Positions 18,800 through 27,826 are shown, numbered from the stretch's first letter. The stretch is 64,000 nt of DNA from JAKPAM01 sp047601745 (GCA_047601745.1 JASGIS010000001.1:6386001-6450000); one strand, 5' to 3'. A program made the numbers and translations. The notes: generated by a model from the letters alone, not told the origin.

Positions 18800-19627
18800 C
18801 TAAGCCGAACCGGCCAGGCCCAGCGCCTCGCGTATCCCGTCCCGCGCTTCGAACAGATAGCCGACGTACCGCGACTGGCTGCCGTCGGCCGGATCGTCGC
18901 CGACCGGATAACTGACGTTGATCGCGTGCACGGCCTGGCCGGGAACGCGCAGCGGCGTCGCCACGGACATCATGCCCGGAATCCACACGGCGCCGCACCA
19001 GCCGTGGCGGTCGACGTGTCCGATCGCGCGGGCGAGCGCGGCCTCGACGCGGTCGAAGCCTTCGCCGTGGCGCATCGCCAGCCTCGGGATCATCGCGTCG
19101 CGCGTCGCCGGGTCGACCCCGGCCAGCCAGGCCTGCCCCAGCGCGGTATCGGCGACCGGGATGCGCATGCCCGAGGTCATGTGGCGGAACACGCCGCGCC
19201 GGCTTCGCCGGACCGATTCGAGGTAGACGACTTCGTCGCCGTCGACGGTGGCCAGTCCGACGTTGACCTCGTACTTCCTCGCGACGCGGTGCATCGTCGG
19301 CAGCGCGGCCCGCAGCACCTCCGATCCCTGCCGCGCCGCCTCGCCCAGGCTCAGCAGTTGCAATCCGGGCCGGTAAGCGCCGTCGTCGACGTCGTAAGCG
19401 AGGAAGCCGGTGTCGACCAGCGTGCGCGTCAGGCGGCTGACCGTCGACCGGGGCAGGCCGGTGCGCAGCGCGATCTCGGCATTGCCGAGTCCCGAGCCGC
19501 CGATCCGGAAGACCCGAAGGATCTGCAGGCCCCGCTCGAGCGAGCGGTTCTTCGGCGAATCCCGGACGAAAACGCCGGACTGGCGCGTGCGGCGCCGTGA
19601 CGAAGCATCGGACATAGAGGTGGCCAT
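18800..19627 (-). CDS. IclR-family transcriptional regulator
   Basis: This 275-aa protein has an N-terminal winged helix-turn-helix (about residues 28-80, RSLERGLQILRVF to LVDTGFLAYD) and the IclR effector domain (about 100-270). I place the start at 19627 because GGAGA lies 7 nt upstream. Longer in-frame extensions upstream run through the regulatory region and are unlikely. IclR proteins bind short palindromes and respond to small metabolites. The gene diverges from a CoA-transferase/LivKHMGF operon, with 169 bp between them containing two inverted repeats, so it most likely controls that operon and itself. Confidence 0.92.
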   Translation of the reverse strand: MATSMSDASSRRRTRQSGVFVRDSPKNRSLERGLQILRVFRIGGSGLGNAEIALRTGLPRSTVSRLTRTLVDTGFLAYDVDDGAYRPGLQLLSLGEAARQGSEVLRAALPTMHRVARKYEVNVGLATVDGDEVVYLESVRRSRRGVFRHMTSGMRIPVADTALGQAWLAGVDPATRDAMIPRLAMRHGEGFDRVEAALARAIGHVDRHGWCGAVWIPGMMSVATPLRVPGQAVHAINVSYPVGDDPADGSQSRYVGYLFEARDGIREALGLAGSA

Positions 19628-19640
19628 CGCGTCTCCAAAG

Positions 19641-19702
19641 GCCTGTCCGCACGAAGACCGAGCCCACGTGAAGCCCCGTTCGAGCTCTTCGTGCAGACAG
19701 GC
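19641..19702. promoter_or_regulatory. Long inverted repeat in the iclR/CoA-transferase divergent promoter
   Basis: GCCTGTCCGCACGAAGA at 19641-19657 matches the reverse complement of 19686-19702 with a single mismatch, giving two 17-bp arms around a 28-bp centre. It starts 13 bp upstream of the iclR ATG and covers its ribosome binding region edge. It may be a split regulator site or a hairpin in the iclR leader. Confidence 0.7.
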
Positions 19703-19704
19703 GC

Positions 19705-19725
19705 CAATTCCAATCACTGGAATTG
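19705..19725. promoter_or_regulatory. Perfect palindrome, probable IclR operator
   Basis: CAATTCCA at 19705-19712 and TGGAATTG at 19718-19725 are perfect inverted arms with a 5-bp spacer. The TGGAA half-site resembles operators of IclR-family proteins. It lies 72 bp upstream of the CoA-transferase ATG, in an unusually AT-rich stretch, where a repressor or activator would act. Confidence 0.7.
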
Positions 19726-19796
19726 CTGCACAGCATCGAATGCTACAACGAACGCGAAATCGGCCACAGTGATCCCATACGAACGGAGACGAGCCG

Positions 19797-20984
19797 ATGG
19801 CGTCCTTAGCATCCGACGCACCAGAATTCGACGCGCCTGGCGCCCCGACACCGCCGCTGGCCGGCATGAAGGTCATCGAGATCGGCCAGAACCTGGCCGG
19901 CCCTTACGCCAGTTCGATCCTCGCGTCGCTGGGTGCCGAGGTCCTGAAGATCGAGCGGCCGGACGGCGGCGACGACGCCCGCGGATGGGGCCCGCCGTTC
20001 TGGAACGGCACGGCCACGACCTTCCAGGCGATGAACCACGACAAGTCGAGCATCACGCTGGACCTGAAGGACCGCGAGGCCGTCGCCTGGCTCAAGCGCG
20101 AACTGGCCGGCGTCGACGTGCTGATCCAGAACCTGCGGCCCGGCGCGCTCGACGAACTGGGCCTGGACGCCGACTCGCTGATGAAAGCCAATCCCGGGCT
20201 CGTCTACTGCTCGCTGTGGGCGTTCGGGCACGAAGGGCCGATGCGGCTGGCCCCGGGCTACGAGCCGATCGTCCAGGCCTTCTCCGGCCTGTTCAGCGTC
20301 AATGGCACGCCCGAAGGACCGCCGGCGCGGGTCGGCATGCAGGTGCTGGACCTGGGCACCGGCGTGTGGGCCGCCCTGGGCTGCGTGGCGGCGCTGCTGC
20401 GGCGGCACGCCACCGGCCGCGGCGGCCGCGTCGACGCGTCGCTGTTCGAGACGGCGATGGGCTGGCTGACGGTGATCTTCGCCGGCTTCAACGCGACCGG
20501 CCAGCAGCCGGCGCGCCACCGCACCGGCAACCCGAACGTCGTCGTCTTCCAGGCCTTCGACACCGCCGATGCCGAGATCGTGATCGCCGCCGCCAACGAC
20601 CGGCTGTTCGCGAAACTCGCGCACGAACTGGGCCGTCCCGAATGGGCGAGCGACCCGCGCTTCGCGACCAACGCGCTGCGGGTCGCCAACAAGCAGGAAC
20701 TGCTGCCGGCGATGCAGTCGATCCTGCGCGGCCAGCCCAGCGAGACCTGGATCGCGCGCCTGCAGGACGCGGGCATCCCGTGCACGCGCGTCAACGAACT
20801 GGCCGACGTCGCCCGGCAGCCGCAGACCGAGGCGATCGGCATCCTGATGGACGTGCCCGGCGAGGACCTGAAGGTCGTCGGCCTGCCGATCTCGATCGAC
20901 GGCGAGCGGCCGCCGATCCGCCGCGCGGCGCCCTCGCTCGGCCAGGACAACGAGCGCATCGGCGCACCGCGGCCCAAGCCTTAG
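19797..20984 (+). CDS. CaiB/BaiF family (class III) CoA-transferase
   Basis: This 395-aa family III CoA-transferase would move CoA between carboxylic acids. The family landmarks are present: VIEIGQNLAGPYASSILASLGAEVLKIE at the N-terminus, with the likely catalytic Asp185 in QVLDLGTGVWAALG, and the TGRGGRVDASL segment. The ATG follows GGAGACGAGCC. It is the first gene of the divergent operon under the IclR palindrome and precedes a LivK-type binding protein by 53 nt, suggesting that it activates the imported carboxylate or a product of it. The acid is unknown. Confidence 0.92.
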   Translation: MASLASDAPEFDAPGAPTPPLAGMKVIEIGQNLAGPYASSILASLGAEVLKIERPDGGDDARGWGPPFWNGTATTFQAMNHDKSSITLDLKDREAVAWLKRELAGVDVLIQNLRPGALDELGLDADSLMKANPGLVYCSLWAFGHEGPMRLAPGYEPIVQAFSGLFSVNGTPEGPPARVGMQVLDLGTGVWAALGCVAALLRRHATGRGGRVDASLFETAMGWLTVIFAGFNATGQQPARHRTGNPNVVVFQAFDTADAEIVIAAANDRLFAKLAHELGRPEWASDPRFATNALRVANKQELLPAMQSILRGQPSETWIARLQDAGIPCTRVNELADVARQPQTEAIGILMDVPGEDLKVVGLPISIDGERPPIRRAAPSLGQDNERIGAPRPKP

Positions 20985-21037
20985 CAGGCAGCCGGACCGC
21001 GCGGCCACGAACCCGAGAAAGACAAGGAGACCCGAAC

Positions 21038-22186
21038 ATGCTTCGCCGCACATCGATCAGACAACTGGCCGCGACCGCGATCGCGGCCGCCGCCCTCCTC
21101 GCCGCCGGCCCGGCGCCGGCCGCCGACCCGATCCGGATCGGCATCGCGCTGCCGTTGTCGGGCGCGGCCGCCAGCTACGGCCACGACAGCCGCCAGGGCG
21201 CCGACATGGCGGCCGCGCAGATCAACGCCGCCAACGGCGTGCTCGGCGGCCGGCAGATCGAGCTGGTCTACGAGGACGACAAGGGATCACCGCAGGGCGG
21301 CGTCGCGGCCGTCCAGAAGCTGATGAACGTCGGCCGCGTCAAGGTCGTCACCGGCGGCATGAACAGCTCGGTGGTGCTCGCCGAATCGTCGGTCACCCGC
21401 AACAAGATCCTGCACGTCAACATGGCCGCGCAGGCCGACGCGATCACCGATCAGAAGAGCCCTTACCTGTTCCAGATCAACAACACGGTGTCGGACAACT
21501 CGCGCGCGTTCAACAAGTACCTGACGACGACACTCAAGCCGAAGACCGCCGCGTACATGGGCGAGAACACCGAGTTCAACAAGACCGTGCTCGAGCTGCT
21601 GAAGTCGAGCCTGGCCGCGGCCGGCGTCGAGCTGGTCAACGTCTCGACCTACGACGCCGACACCAACGACTTCACGTCGATCATCACCCGCATCAAGTCG
21701 CTGGACCCGGACATGCTGTACGTGTCCGACGCTTACCCGTCGCGCGCCGCGCAGTTGTGGACGCAGGTGCGGCAGGTCGGCGGCTTCAGGATCGAGGCGA
21801 TGTCGCCCGGCGTCGTCACGCCGGGCATGATGAAGCCGGCCGCCGGCGCGATGAACGGCGTCATCACCGGCGACATCTTCGTGCCCGGCGACGACAGCCC
21901 GGGCGCGCGCGAGTTCACCGCGGCGTTCCGCCAGCGCTACGGCCAGGACCCGAACAAGGTCTCGCTGGTGTCGTACGAGGCGATCCGCGTGATCGCCGCG
22001 GCGATCGACAAGGCCGGCACCGACTCGGACCCCGCGAAGATCGCCCGCACGCTGCGCGAGAACGCGTGGACCACGCCTCGCGGCGAGCTGCGCTTCGACG
22101 ACAAGGGACGAGCCCACGCACCGTACTTCTACGTCCAGAAGGTCAAGGACGAGCAGCTGGTGCTGATCGACCGCTCGGCCAACTGA
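21038..22186 (+). CDS. LivK-type ABC transporter substrate-binding protein
   Basis: This 382-aa periplasmic binding protein has a signal peptide (about residues 1-28, cleavage near APAADP) and the Leu/Ile/Val-binding fold beginning IRIGIALPLSGAAASYG. AAGGAGA sits 8 nt before the ATG. Despite the family name, proteins of this type bind many ligands including aromatic and dicarboxylic acids. The adjacent CoA-transferase and oxidoreductase suggest an organic acid rather than an amino acid. Confidence 0.92.
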   Translation: MLRRTSIRQLAATAIAAAALLAAGPAPAADPIRIGIALPLSGAAASYGHDSRQGADMAAAQINAANGVLGGRQIELVYEDDKGSPQGGVAAVQKLMNVGRVKVVTGGMNSSVVLAESSVTRNKILHVNMAAQADAITDQKSPYLFQINNTVSDNSRAFNKYLTTTLKPKTAAYMGENTEFNKTVLELLKSSLAAAGVELVNVSTYDADTNDFTSIITRIKSLDPDMLYVSDAYPSRAAQLWTQVRQVGGFRIEAMSPGVVTPGMMKPAAGAMNGVITGDIFVPGDDSPGAREFTAAFRQRYGQDPNKVSLVSYEAIRVIAAAIDKAGTDSDPAKIARTLRENAWTTPRGELRFDDKGRAHAPYFYVQKVKDEQLVLIDRSAN

Positions 22187-22212
22187 CGAGCCAACGAGCG
22201 AAGAGGCGGACC

Positions 22213-23088
22213 GTGATCCTGCTGCTGCAAACGCTGGTCAACGGATTGGCCGTCGGCGCCGGTTATGCGGTCATCGCCGTCGGGCTGACGCTGGTGTTCG
22301 GCATCCTGGGCATCGTCAACTTCGCGCACGGCGCGTTCTTCGCGCTGGGCGCGTACACGGTCTACCTGGCCGTGTCGCTGGGCGTGCCTTACCTGCTGGC
22401 GCTGCCGGTCGCGCTGGCCGTCGTCGTCGCCATCGGCTGGCTGACCGAGATCGCGATCGTGCGGCGCAGCCTGTACGGCGCCGGCAACCACGGCTCGCTG
22501 ATCGTCACGTTCGCGCTCGCGCAGGCGCTGATGGCCGCGCTGCTGCTGATCGCCGGCCCGGATCCGCATTCGGTCCGCTCGCCGTTCGGCCAGACCACGC
22601 TGCGCGCGTTCGGGCTGCTGATCGCCGGCCAGCGCCTGTTCATCCTCGTCGTGTCGATCGCGATCCTCGCCGCGTTCGGCGGCTGGCTGCGCTGGAGCAC
22701 GCGCGGCCAGCAGGTGCTGGCCGTCGGCCAGAACCCGCGCGGCGCGCTGTACAGCGGCATCAACGTCCCGGCGATCCGCACGCTGTCGTTCATGCTCGGC
22801 GTCGGCGCGGCCGGGCTGGCCGGCGCGCTGCTCGCGCCGATCACGACGGTCTTTCCGACGATGGGCAACGGCTCGCTGATCACCAGTTTCGTCGTCGTCA
22901 TCCTCGGCGGGCTCGGCAGCATCTCGGGCGCGCTGGTCGGCGCGCTGCTGATCGGCGTGGCCAACGCGCTGTTCGAGACCTACGTGTCGGTCCAGTGGAC
23001 GCCGGCGCTCGGCTGGCTGCTCGTCATCGCGATCCTGCTGTTCGCGCCCCAGGGGCTGCGCGGGCGCGCCCAACTCCATCGGTATTGA
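22213..23088 (+). CDS. livH: LivH-type ABC transporter permease
   Basis: This 291-aa inner-membrane permease has about eight hydrophobic segments and the family landmarks GLTLVFGILGIVNFAHGAFFALGAY and VVVILGGLGSISGALVGALLIG. The start is a GTG at 22213, 26 nt after the binding-protein stop. It forms the translocation pore with the LivM-type partner whose gene begins 4 nt after it ends. Confidence 0.92.
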   Translation: MILLLQTLVNGLAVGAGYAVIAVGLTLVFGILGIVNFAHGAFFALGAYTVYLAVSLGVPYLLALPVALAVVVAIGWLTEIAIVRRSLYGAGNHGSLIVTFALAQALMAALLLIAGPDPHSVRSPFGQTTLRAFGLLIAGQRLFILVVSIAILAAFGGWLRWSTRGQQVLAVGQNPRGALYSGINVPAIRTLSFMLGVGAAGLAGALLAPITTVFPTMGNGSLITSFVVVILGGLGSISGALVGALLIGVANALFETYVSVQWTPALGWLLVIAILLFAPQGLRGRAQLHRY

Positions 23089-23092
23089 TCCC

Positions 23093-24073
23093 ATGACCCT
23101 GCGCGACACCTTGGGACGGTTATTGCGGCCCGCGATCCTGTTCCCGGCCTGGATCGCGGCGATCGGGCTGTTCGGCGCGCTGGTCGCCAATCCGTTCATC
23201 GTCACGCTGGCCGGCTACACCAGCGCGTTCGCGCTGTTCGCGCTGAGCATCAACCTGATGCTCGGCGGCCTGGGCGAGGTGCCGCTCGGCCAGTGCCTGT
23301 TCTACGGCATCGGCGCGTACGTCGCGGCGATCGCGATGAAGACGCACGGCCTGCCGTTCGAACTCGGGCTGCTGGCCGCGGCGATCGTCGCGACCCTCGT
23401 CGCCGCGGTCGTCGGCGCGCTGACGCTGCGGCTGACCGGCGCGTTCTTCTCGATCGTCTCGTGGGGACTCACCGGCGTCGCGCTGGTCGCGGCGATGAAC
23501 CTCGAAACGCTGACCGGCGGGCCGCTGGGCATCTTCGGCTTCGCGTCGCTGAGCGTCGCCGGCATCGACCTGACCGAACCGCGCGGGTATTTCTACGTCT
23601 CGGCGGCCTTCCTCGTCGTCGCCGTCTGGCTGTTGTCGAAGGTCAGGGACTCGCGCTTCGGCGACGCGATCGAGAGCATCCGCCAGAACCCGCATCTGGC
23701 GCGCTCGGTCGGCGTCGACGTGTTCCGCCAGCGATTGAAGCTGTTCCTGCTCAGCGCGCCGATCGCGGCGATCGGCGGCGCGCTGAGCATTCCGTACACG
23801 CAGATCGTCACGCCCGAGGTCTTCGCGGTCACCAACACCGTCGACGCGCTGCTGATGGTGCTGCTCGGCGGATCGCGGCTGCTGGTCGGCCCGGTGATCG
23901 GCGCGGTGATCTTCAGCGTCATCCCGCACTTCGTCGAGATGGATCCGAACGTCCGGGTGCTGGTGTTCTCGTCGGCCATCGTGCTGATCATGATGTTCGC
24001 GCCCGGCGGCCTGCACCAGCTCGCGCGGGCCATCGTCCAGCGGCTGTCCGGAGTTCGTCATGCCGGCGCATGA
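23093..24073 (+). CDS. livM: LivM-type ABC transporter permease
   Basis: This 326-aa permease has about nine transmembrane helices and the typical LSINLMLGGLGEVPLGQ and GLTGVALVAAMNLETLTGG segments. A cytoplasmic loop with ESIRQNPHLARSVGVDV is the expected contact for the ATPase. The 3' end overlaps livG by 14 nt, so translation of the two is probably coupled. Confidence 0.92.
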   Translation: MTLRDTLGRLLRPAILFPAWIAAIGLFGALVANPFIVTLAGYTSAFALFALSINLMLGGLGEVPLGQCLFYGIGAYVAAIAMKTHGLPFELGLLAAAIVATLVAAVVGALTLRLTGAFFSIVSWGLTGVALVAAMNLETLTGGPLGIFGFASLSVAGIDLTEPRGYFYVSAAFLVVAVWLLSKVRDSRFGDAIESIRQNPHLARSVGVDVFRQRLKLFLLSAPIAAIGGALSIPYTQIVTPEVFAVTNTVDALLMVLLGGSRLLVGPVIGAVIFSVIPHFVEMDPNVRVLVFSSAIVLIMMFAPGGLHQLARAIVQRLSGVRHAGA

Positions 24074-24845
24074 AGAAGCGGCCGTGCCCGCCGTCGACGC
24101 GCGCGGCATCGTCAAGCGCTACGGCGGCGTCGTCGCGCTCGGCGGCGTCGACCTGTCGATCGACGCCGGCGAAGTGTTCGGCATCATCGGCCCGAACGGC
24201 GCCGGCAAGTCGACGCTGTTCGACGTGCTGTGCGGCATCACGCGGCCGACCGCGGGCGAGGTCCGCCTGTTCGGCCGGCCGATCGGCGCGCTGGCCGCGC
24301 ACGAGGTCGCGCGGCTGGGCGTCGCCCGCAGCTTCCAGCGCACGGCCGTCTTCGGCGAGGCGTCGGTGATCGAGAACCTGCGCTACGGACACCACGCCAG
24401 CTCGACGCACACGGTCGTCGGGCGCATGCTGCGCAGCCCCGCGTGGCGGCGCGACGTCGACGCGATCGAGGCGGCCGCGCGACAGGTGCTCGAACTGACC
24501 GGCCTGGCCGACGACCGCGACCGTCCGGCCAACGTGCTCGCTTATGGCGTGCAGCGGCGACTGGCGGTCGGCATCGCGCTGATGGCCGAACCCCGGCTGC
24601 TGTTCCTCGACGAACCGGCGGCCGGCATGAACGACAGGGAAAGCGCCGACTTCGTCGAGCTGGTGCGCCGGATCCGCGCGAACCGCACGATCGTCATCGT
24701 CGAGCACGACATGACGGTCATCACCGCGCTGTGCCAGCGCGCGCTGGCGATGGTCGACGGCAAACCGGTCGTCGCCGGTCCGGCCGACCAGGTGCTGCGC
24801 CATCCCGAGGTCGTCGAAGCCTACCTGGGAGCCGAGGATGCCTGA
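24060..24845 (+). CDS. livG: LivG-type ABC transporter ATP-binding protein
   Basis: This 261-aa ATPase has Walker A GPNGAGKST (44-52), the signature region YGVQRRLAVGIAL, and Walker B LLFLDEPAAGMN. The signature has Val-Gln where LSxGQ-like forms are usual, but this lies within the variation seen in LivG proteins. It overlaps both neighbours (14 nt with livM, 8 nt with livF). Confidence 0.93.
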   Translation: MPAHEEAAVPAVDARGIVKRYGGVVALGGVDLSIDAGEVFGIIGPNGAGKSTLFDVLCGITRPTAGEVRLFGRPIGALAAHEVARLGVARSFQRTAVFGEASVIENLRYGHHASSTHTVVGRMLRSPAWRRDVDAIEAAARQVLELTGLADDRDRPANVLAYGVQRRLAVGIALMAEPRLLFLDEPAAGMNDRESADFVELVRRIRANRTIVIVEHDMTVITALCQRALAMVDGKPVVAGPADQVLRHPEVVEAYLGAEDA

Positions 24846-25542
24846 GCTGCTCGTCGTCGACGGCCTGTCGGCCGCTTATGGAAAGGTCCCCGCGCTGCAC
24901 GCGGTGTCGCTCGCGGTCCGCCCCGGCGAGATCGTCGCGATCCTCGGCGCGAACGGCGCCGGCAAGACCACGCTGCTGAACGCGATCAGCGGCATCGTGC
25001 CGGCCAGCGCCGGCCGGATCGTCCTCGACGGCCGGCCGATCACCGGCATCAAGCCCTGGCGGCTGAGCCGCCTGGGCATCGCCCACGTCCCCGAGGGCCG
25101 GGAGATCTTTCCGATGATGACGGTCGAGGCCAACCTGCGGATCGTCGACGCGTTCGGCACCGGGCCGGCGTTCTCGATCGACGACGTGCTCGCGATGTTC
25201 CCGCGGCTGCGCGAACGCTTCGCGCAGCTCGCCGGCAACCTCAGCGGCGGCGAGCAGCAGATGCTGGCGATCGGCCGCGGCCTGATGGCGCGCCCGCGCC
25301 TGATCCTGTTCGACGAACCCTCGCTCGGCCTGTCGCCGGTGCTGTCGCGCTTCGTGCTCGCGTCGATCGCGACGCTGCGCGAGCGCGGCATCGCCAGCCT
25401 GCTGGTCGAGCAGAACATGCGCGCCGCGCTGAGGATCGCCGACCGCGCGCACGTGCTGCGCGTCGGCCGGATCGTGCGCTCGGGCACGGCGCGCGAGATC
25501 GCCGACGCCCCCGACATCCAGGAGGCCTACCTGGGCGTCTGA
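24838..25542 (+). CDS. livF: LivF-type ABC transporter ATP-binding protein
   Basis: This 234-aa second ATPase has Walker A GANGAGKTT (37-45), signature LSGGEQQMLAIGRGL, Walker B LILFDEPSLGLSP and the VEQN switch His-loop region of the LivF group. It pairs with LivG to drive the permeases encoded upstream. The next gene starts 57 nt later behind its own strong ribosome binding site. Confidence 0.93.
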   Translation: MPELLVVDGLSAAYGKVPALHAVSLAVRPGEIVAILGANGAGKTTLLNAISGIVPASAGRIVLDGRPITGIKPWRLSRLGIAHVPEGREIFPMMTVEANLRIVDAFGTGPAFSIDDVLAMFPRLRERFAQLAGNLSGGEQQMLAIGRGLMARPRLILFDEPSLGLSPVLSRFVLASIATLRERGIASLLVEQNMRAALRIADRAHVLRVGRIVRSGTAREIADAPDIQEAYLGV

Positions 25543-25599
25543 CCCCCGGCGCGCCTCCCCTCGCGAACGGCGCGCGCTCACCCCATCGAAGGAGACCGC

Positions 25600-26808
25600 A
25601 TGTCCAGACCCCTGCTCTTCCAGCCGATCACGCTGCGCGAGGTCGCGCTGAAGAACCGCATCGTCGTCCCGCCGCTGCACCAGTACTCGGGGCAGGACGG
25701 CTTTCCGACCGACTGGCACCTGGTCAACGTCGGCCGCTTCGCCGCCGGCGGCGCCGGCCTGGTCATCGTCGAGTCGACGAAGGTCGAAGCGCGCGGCCGC
25801 GGCACCTTCGGCGACCTGGGCCTGTGGGACGACCGCTACGTCGAACCGCTGGCGCGCATCTGCCGCTTCATCCGCTCGCACGGCGCCGCCGCCGGCATCC
25901 AGCTCGGCCACACCGGCCGCAAGGCGCGCACGAGCCGGCCGTGGGAAGGCGACCAGCCGATCGTGCGCACGCCCGAGAACGCCGAACAATGGGACGCCTG
26001 GGACATCGTCGCGCCCAGCGCGCTGCCGTTCGGCGAGGGCTGGCCGGTGCCGCGCGCGCTGGCGCCGGACGAAATGCCGGCGCTGATCGACGCGTGGGGC
26101 CAGGCGGCACGGCGCGCCGACCAGGCCGGCTTCGACGTGCTCGAGCTGCACGGCGCGCACGGCTACCTGATCCACGAATTCCTGTCGCCCGAGGCCAACC
26201 GGCGGACCGACCGCTACGGCGGCAGCGAGCAGAACCGCATGCGCTTCGCGCTCGAGGTCGTCGAAAGCGTGCGCGCGCACTGGCCGGCGAGCAAGCCGCT
26301 GTTCATGCGGCTGTCGATCGAGGACGAAGCCGGCTGGGGGCCGGCCGAGAACGTCCGCCTCGCGCGCCAGCTCAAGCCGCTGGGCGTCGACGTCATCGAC
26401 TGCTCGTCGGGCGGACTATCGAGCAAAGTGCCGAACTTCTACCGGCTGACGCGCTACGGCTACCAGGTGCCGTTCGCCGAGCGGATCCGGCGCGAGGCCG
26501 ACATCATGACGATGGCCGTCGGCCTGATCATCCACGGCGACCAGGCCGAGCACGTGCTGCAGCGCGGACAGGCCGACCTGGTCGGCGTCGGCCGGGAGAT
26601 CCTGCACAACCCGAACTGGCCGATGGACGCCGCGCAGAAGATGGGCGTGGACAGCGCGTTCGCCGACGTGCCGCCGCAGTTCGGCTTCTGGCTCGACAAG
26701 CGCGCGCGCCGCGGCTTCGGCTGCCCGCCGTCGACCTGGCAGAACGGCCTGGGCGACGAGGACAGTGCCCGGTCCGGCGACGCGCTCGGCGAAGAGGTGC
26801 GGTCATGA
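25600..26808 (+). CDS. Old Yellow Enzyme-like NADH:flavin oxidoreductase
   Basis: This 402-aa FMN-dependent TIM-barrel enzyme of the OYE (YqjM-like) family would reduce activated C=C bonds of enones or enoate-type compounds with NAD(P)H. Family signatures are present: RIVVPPLHQYSG near the N-terminus, QLGHTGRKA, ELHGAHGYLIHEFLSPEANRR and RYGGSEQNRMRF. AAGGAGA lies 7 nt before the ATG. It is probably part of the IclR-controlled operon, and its stop overlaps the ATG of the next gene (ATGA). Confidence 0.92.
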   Translation: MSRPLLFQPITLREVALKNRIVVPPLHQYSGQDGFPTDWHLVNVGRFAAGGAGLVIVESTKVEARGRGTFGDLGLWDDRYVEPLARICRFIRSHGAAAGIQLGHTGRKARTSRPWEGDQPIVRTPENAEQWDAWDIVAPSALPFGEGWPVPRALAPDEMPALIDAWGQAARRADQAGFDVLELHGAHGYLIHEFLSPEANRRTDRYGGSEQNRMRFALEVVESVRAHWPASKPLFMRLSIEDEAGWGPAENVRLARQLKPLGVDVIDCSSGGLSSKVPNFYRLTRYGYQVPFAERIRREADIMTMAVGLIIHGDQAEHVLQRGQADLVGVGREILHNPNWPMDAAQKMGVDSAFADVPPQFGFWLDKRARRGFGCPPSTWQNGLGDEDSARSGDALGEEVRS

Positions 26809-27704
26809 CGCCGATCCGGCTGGGCAAGACCACGATCGAGCGGATCAGCGAGGTCGACGCGATGTGGTTCGATCCCGAATGGCTGTGCCCGGACATCGAC
26901 GACGAGGTGCTGCGCCGGCACGCCGACTGGCTGGGCATGCCGTTCTTCGACGCCGGCGCGCGCAAGATCGCGCTGAGCTTCCACAGCTACCTGATCCGCA
27001 CGCCGGGACGCAACATCCTGGTCGACACCTGCAACGGCAACCACAAGCCGCGCGGGCCGCGCGTGGCCTGGCAGAACCAGCTTGCGTCCGACCAGTACCT
27101 GACGAACCTGGCGCGCGCCGGCCTGCGCCCCGAGGACATCGACATCGTGATGTGCACGCACCTGCACACCGATCACGTCGGCTGGAACACCGTGCTGAAG
27201 GACGGCCGCTGGGTGCCGACGTTTCCGAACGCCCGCTACCTGATGGCCCGCGACGAGTTCGACCATTTCGCGGCGCTGCACGCGGCGGCGCCCGCTTACC
27301 CGGTCAACCACGGCGCGTGGATCGACAGCGTGCTGCCGGTCGTCGACGCGGGGCTGGCCGACATCGTCGACATGCGCCACGTCGTCGAGGCCGGCCTGGA
27401 CGACGGCATCTGGATGGAGCCCGCGCCCGGCCACACGCCGGGCCACGTCACGATCCACGTCAAGGGCGGCGGCGCCGACGCGATCATGTCCGGCGACATC
27501 ATCCACCACCCGATCCTCGTCGCCGAGCCGGACCTGACGATGTTCGCCGACTACGATCCGGCCAGGGGCCGCCAGGCGCGGCGCTCGCTGCTCGAACGCT
27601 GCGCCGATACGTCGACGCTGCTGCTGACCGCGCATTTTCCGGCGCCGACCGCCGGGCGGATCTGCTCGTGCGGCGAGTCGTTCCGGTTCAGGTTCAGCGA
27701 GTAG
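26805..27704 (+). CDS. Metallo-beta-lactamase-fold hydrolase
   Basis: This 299-aa MBL-fold protein has the metal motif H119-L-H121-T-D123-H124, a further metal-site segment PAPGHTPGHVTIH and SGDIIHHP with the bridging Asp. Members resemble lactonases and other ester or thioester hydrolases. No signal peptide is present, so it is cytoplasmic. Translation is coupled to the OYE-like gene by ATGA. Position suggests hydrolysis of a lactone or CoA-thioester intermediate made by the upstream enzymes, which is inferred. Confidence 0.9.
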   Translation: MTPIRLGKTTIERISEVDAMWFDPEWLCPDIDDEVLRRHADWLGMPFFDAGARKIALSFHSYLIRTPGRNILVDTCNGNHKPRGPRVAWQNQLASDQYLTNLARAGLRPEDIDIVMCTHLHTDHVGWNTVLKDGRWVPTFPNARYLMARDEFDHFAALHAAAPAYPVNHGAWIDSVLPVVDAGLADIVDMRHVVEAGLDDGIWMEPAPGHTPGHVTIHVKGGGADAIMSGDIIHHPILVAEPDLTMFADYDPARGRQARRSLLERCADTSTLLLTAHFPAPTAGRICSCGESFRFRFSE

Positions 27705-27707
27705 CGC

Positions 27708-27732
27708 GTCGGCGCCCCCGCGCGGCGCCGAC
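27708..27732 (+). terminator. GC-rich hairpin after the MBL gene, possible terminator
   Basis: GTCGGCGCC (27708-27716) and GGCGCCGAC (27724-27732) form a perfect 9-bp stem with a 7-nt loop, 4 nt after the stop codon. No T-run follows, so termination efficiency is uncertain. It may separate the IclR operon from the ssu genes. Confidence 0.45.
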
Positions 27733-27781
27733 CGATCGATCGCAGGTACCGCGATATCGATCCCAGAAGTTCTTGGTTGGG

Positions 27782-27800
27782 GCGAGGCGCCGCGCCTCGC
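27782..27800. other. Hairpin in the ssuD leader
   Basis: GCGAGGCG (27782-27789) and CGCCTCGC (27793-27800) are perfect arms around a 3-nt centre, 26 nt upstream of the ssuD ATG. It could be a protein site or an RNA structure. I see no recognisable CysB or promoter consensus beside it. Confidence 0.5.
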
Positions 27801-27826
27801 ACAATCCGTGCAAACGGAGCGACCCC

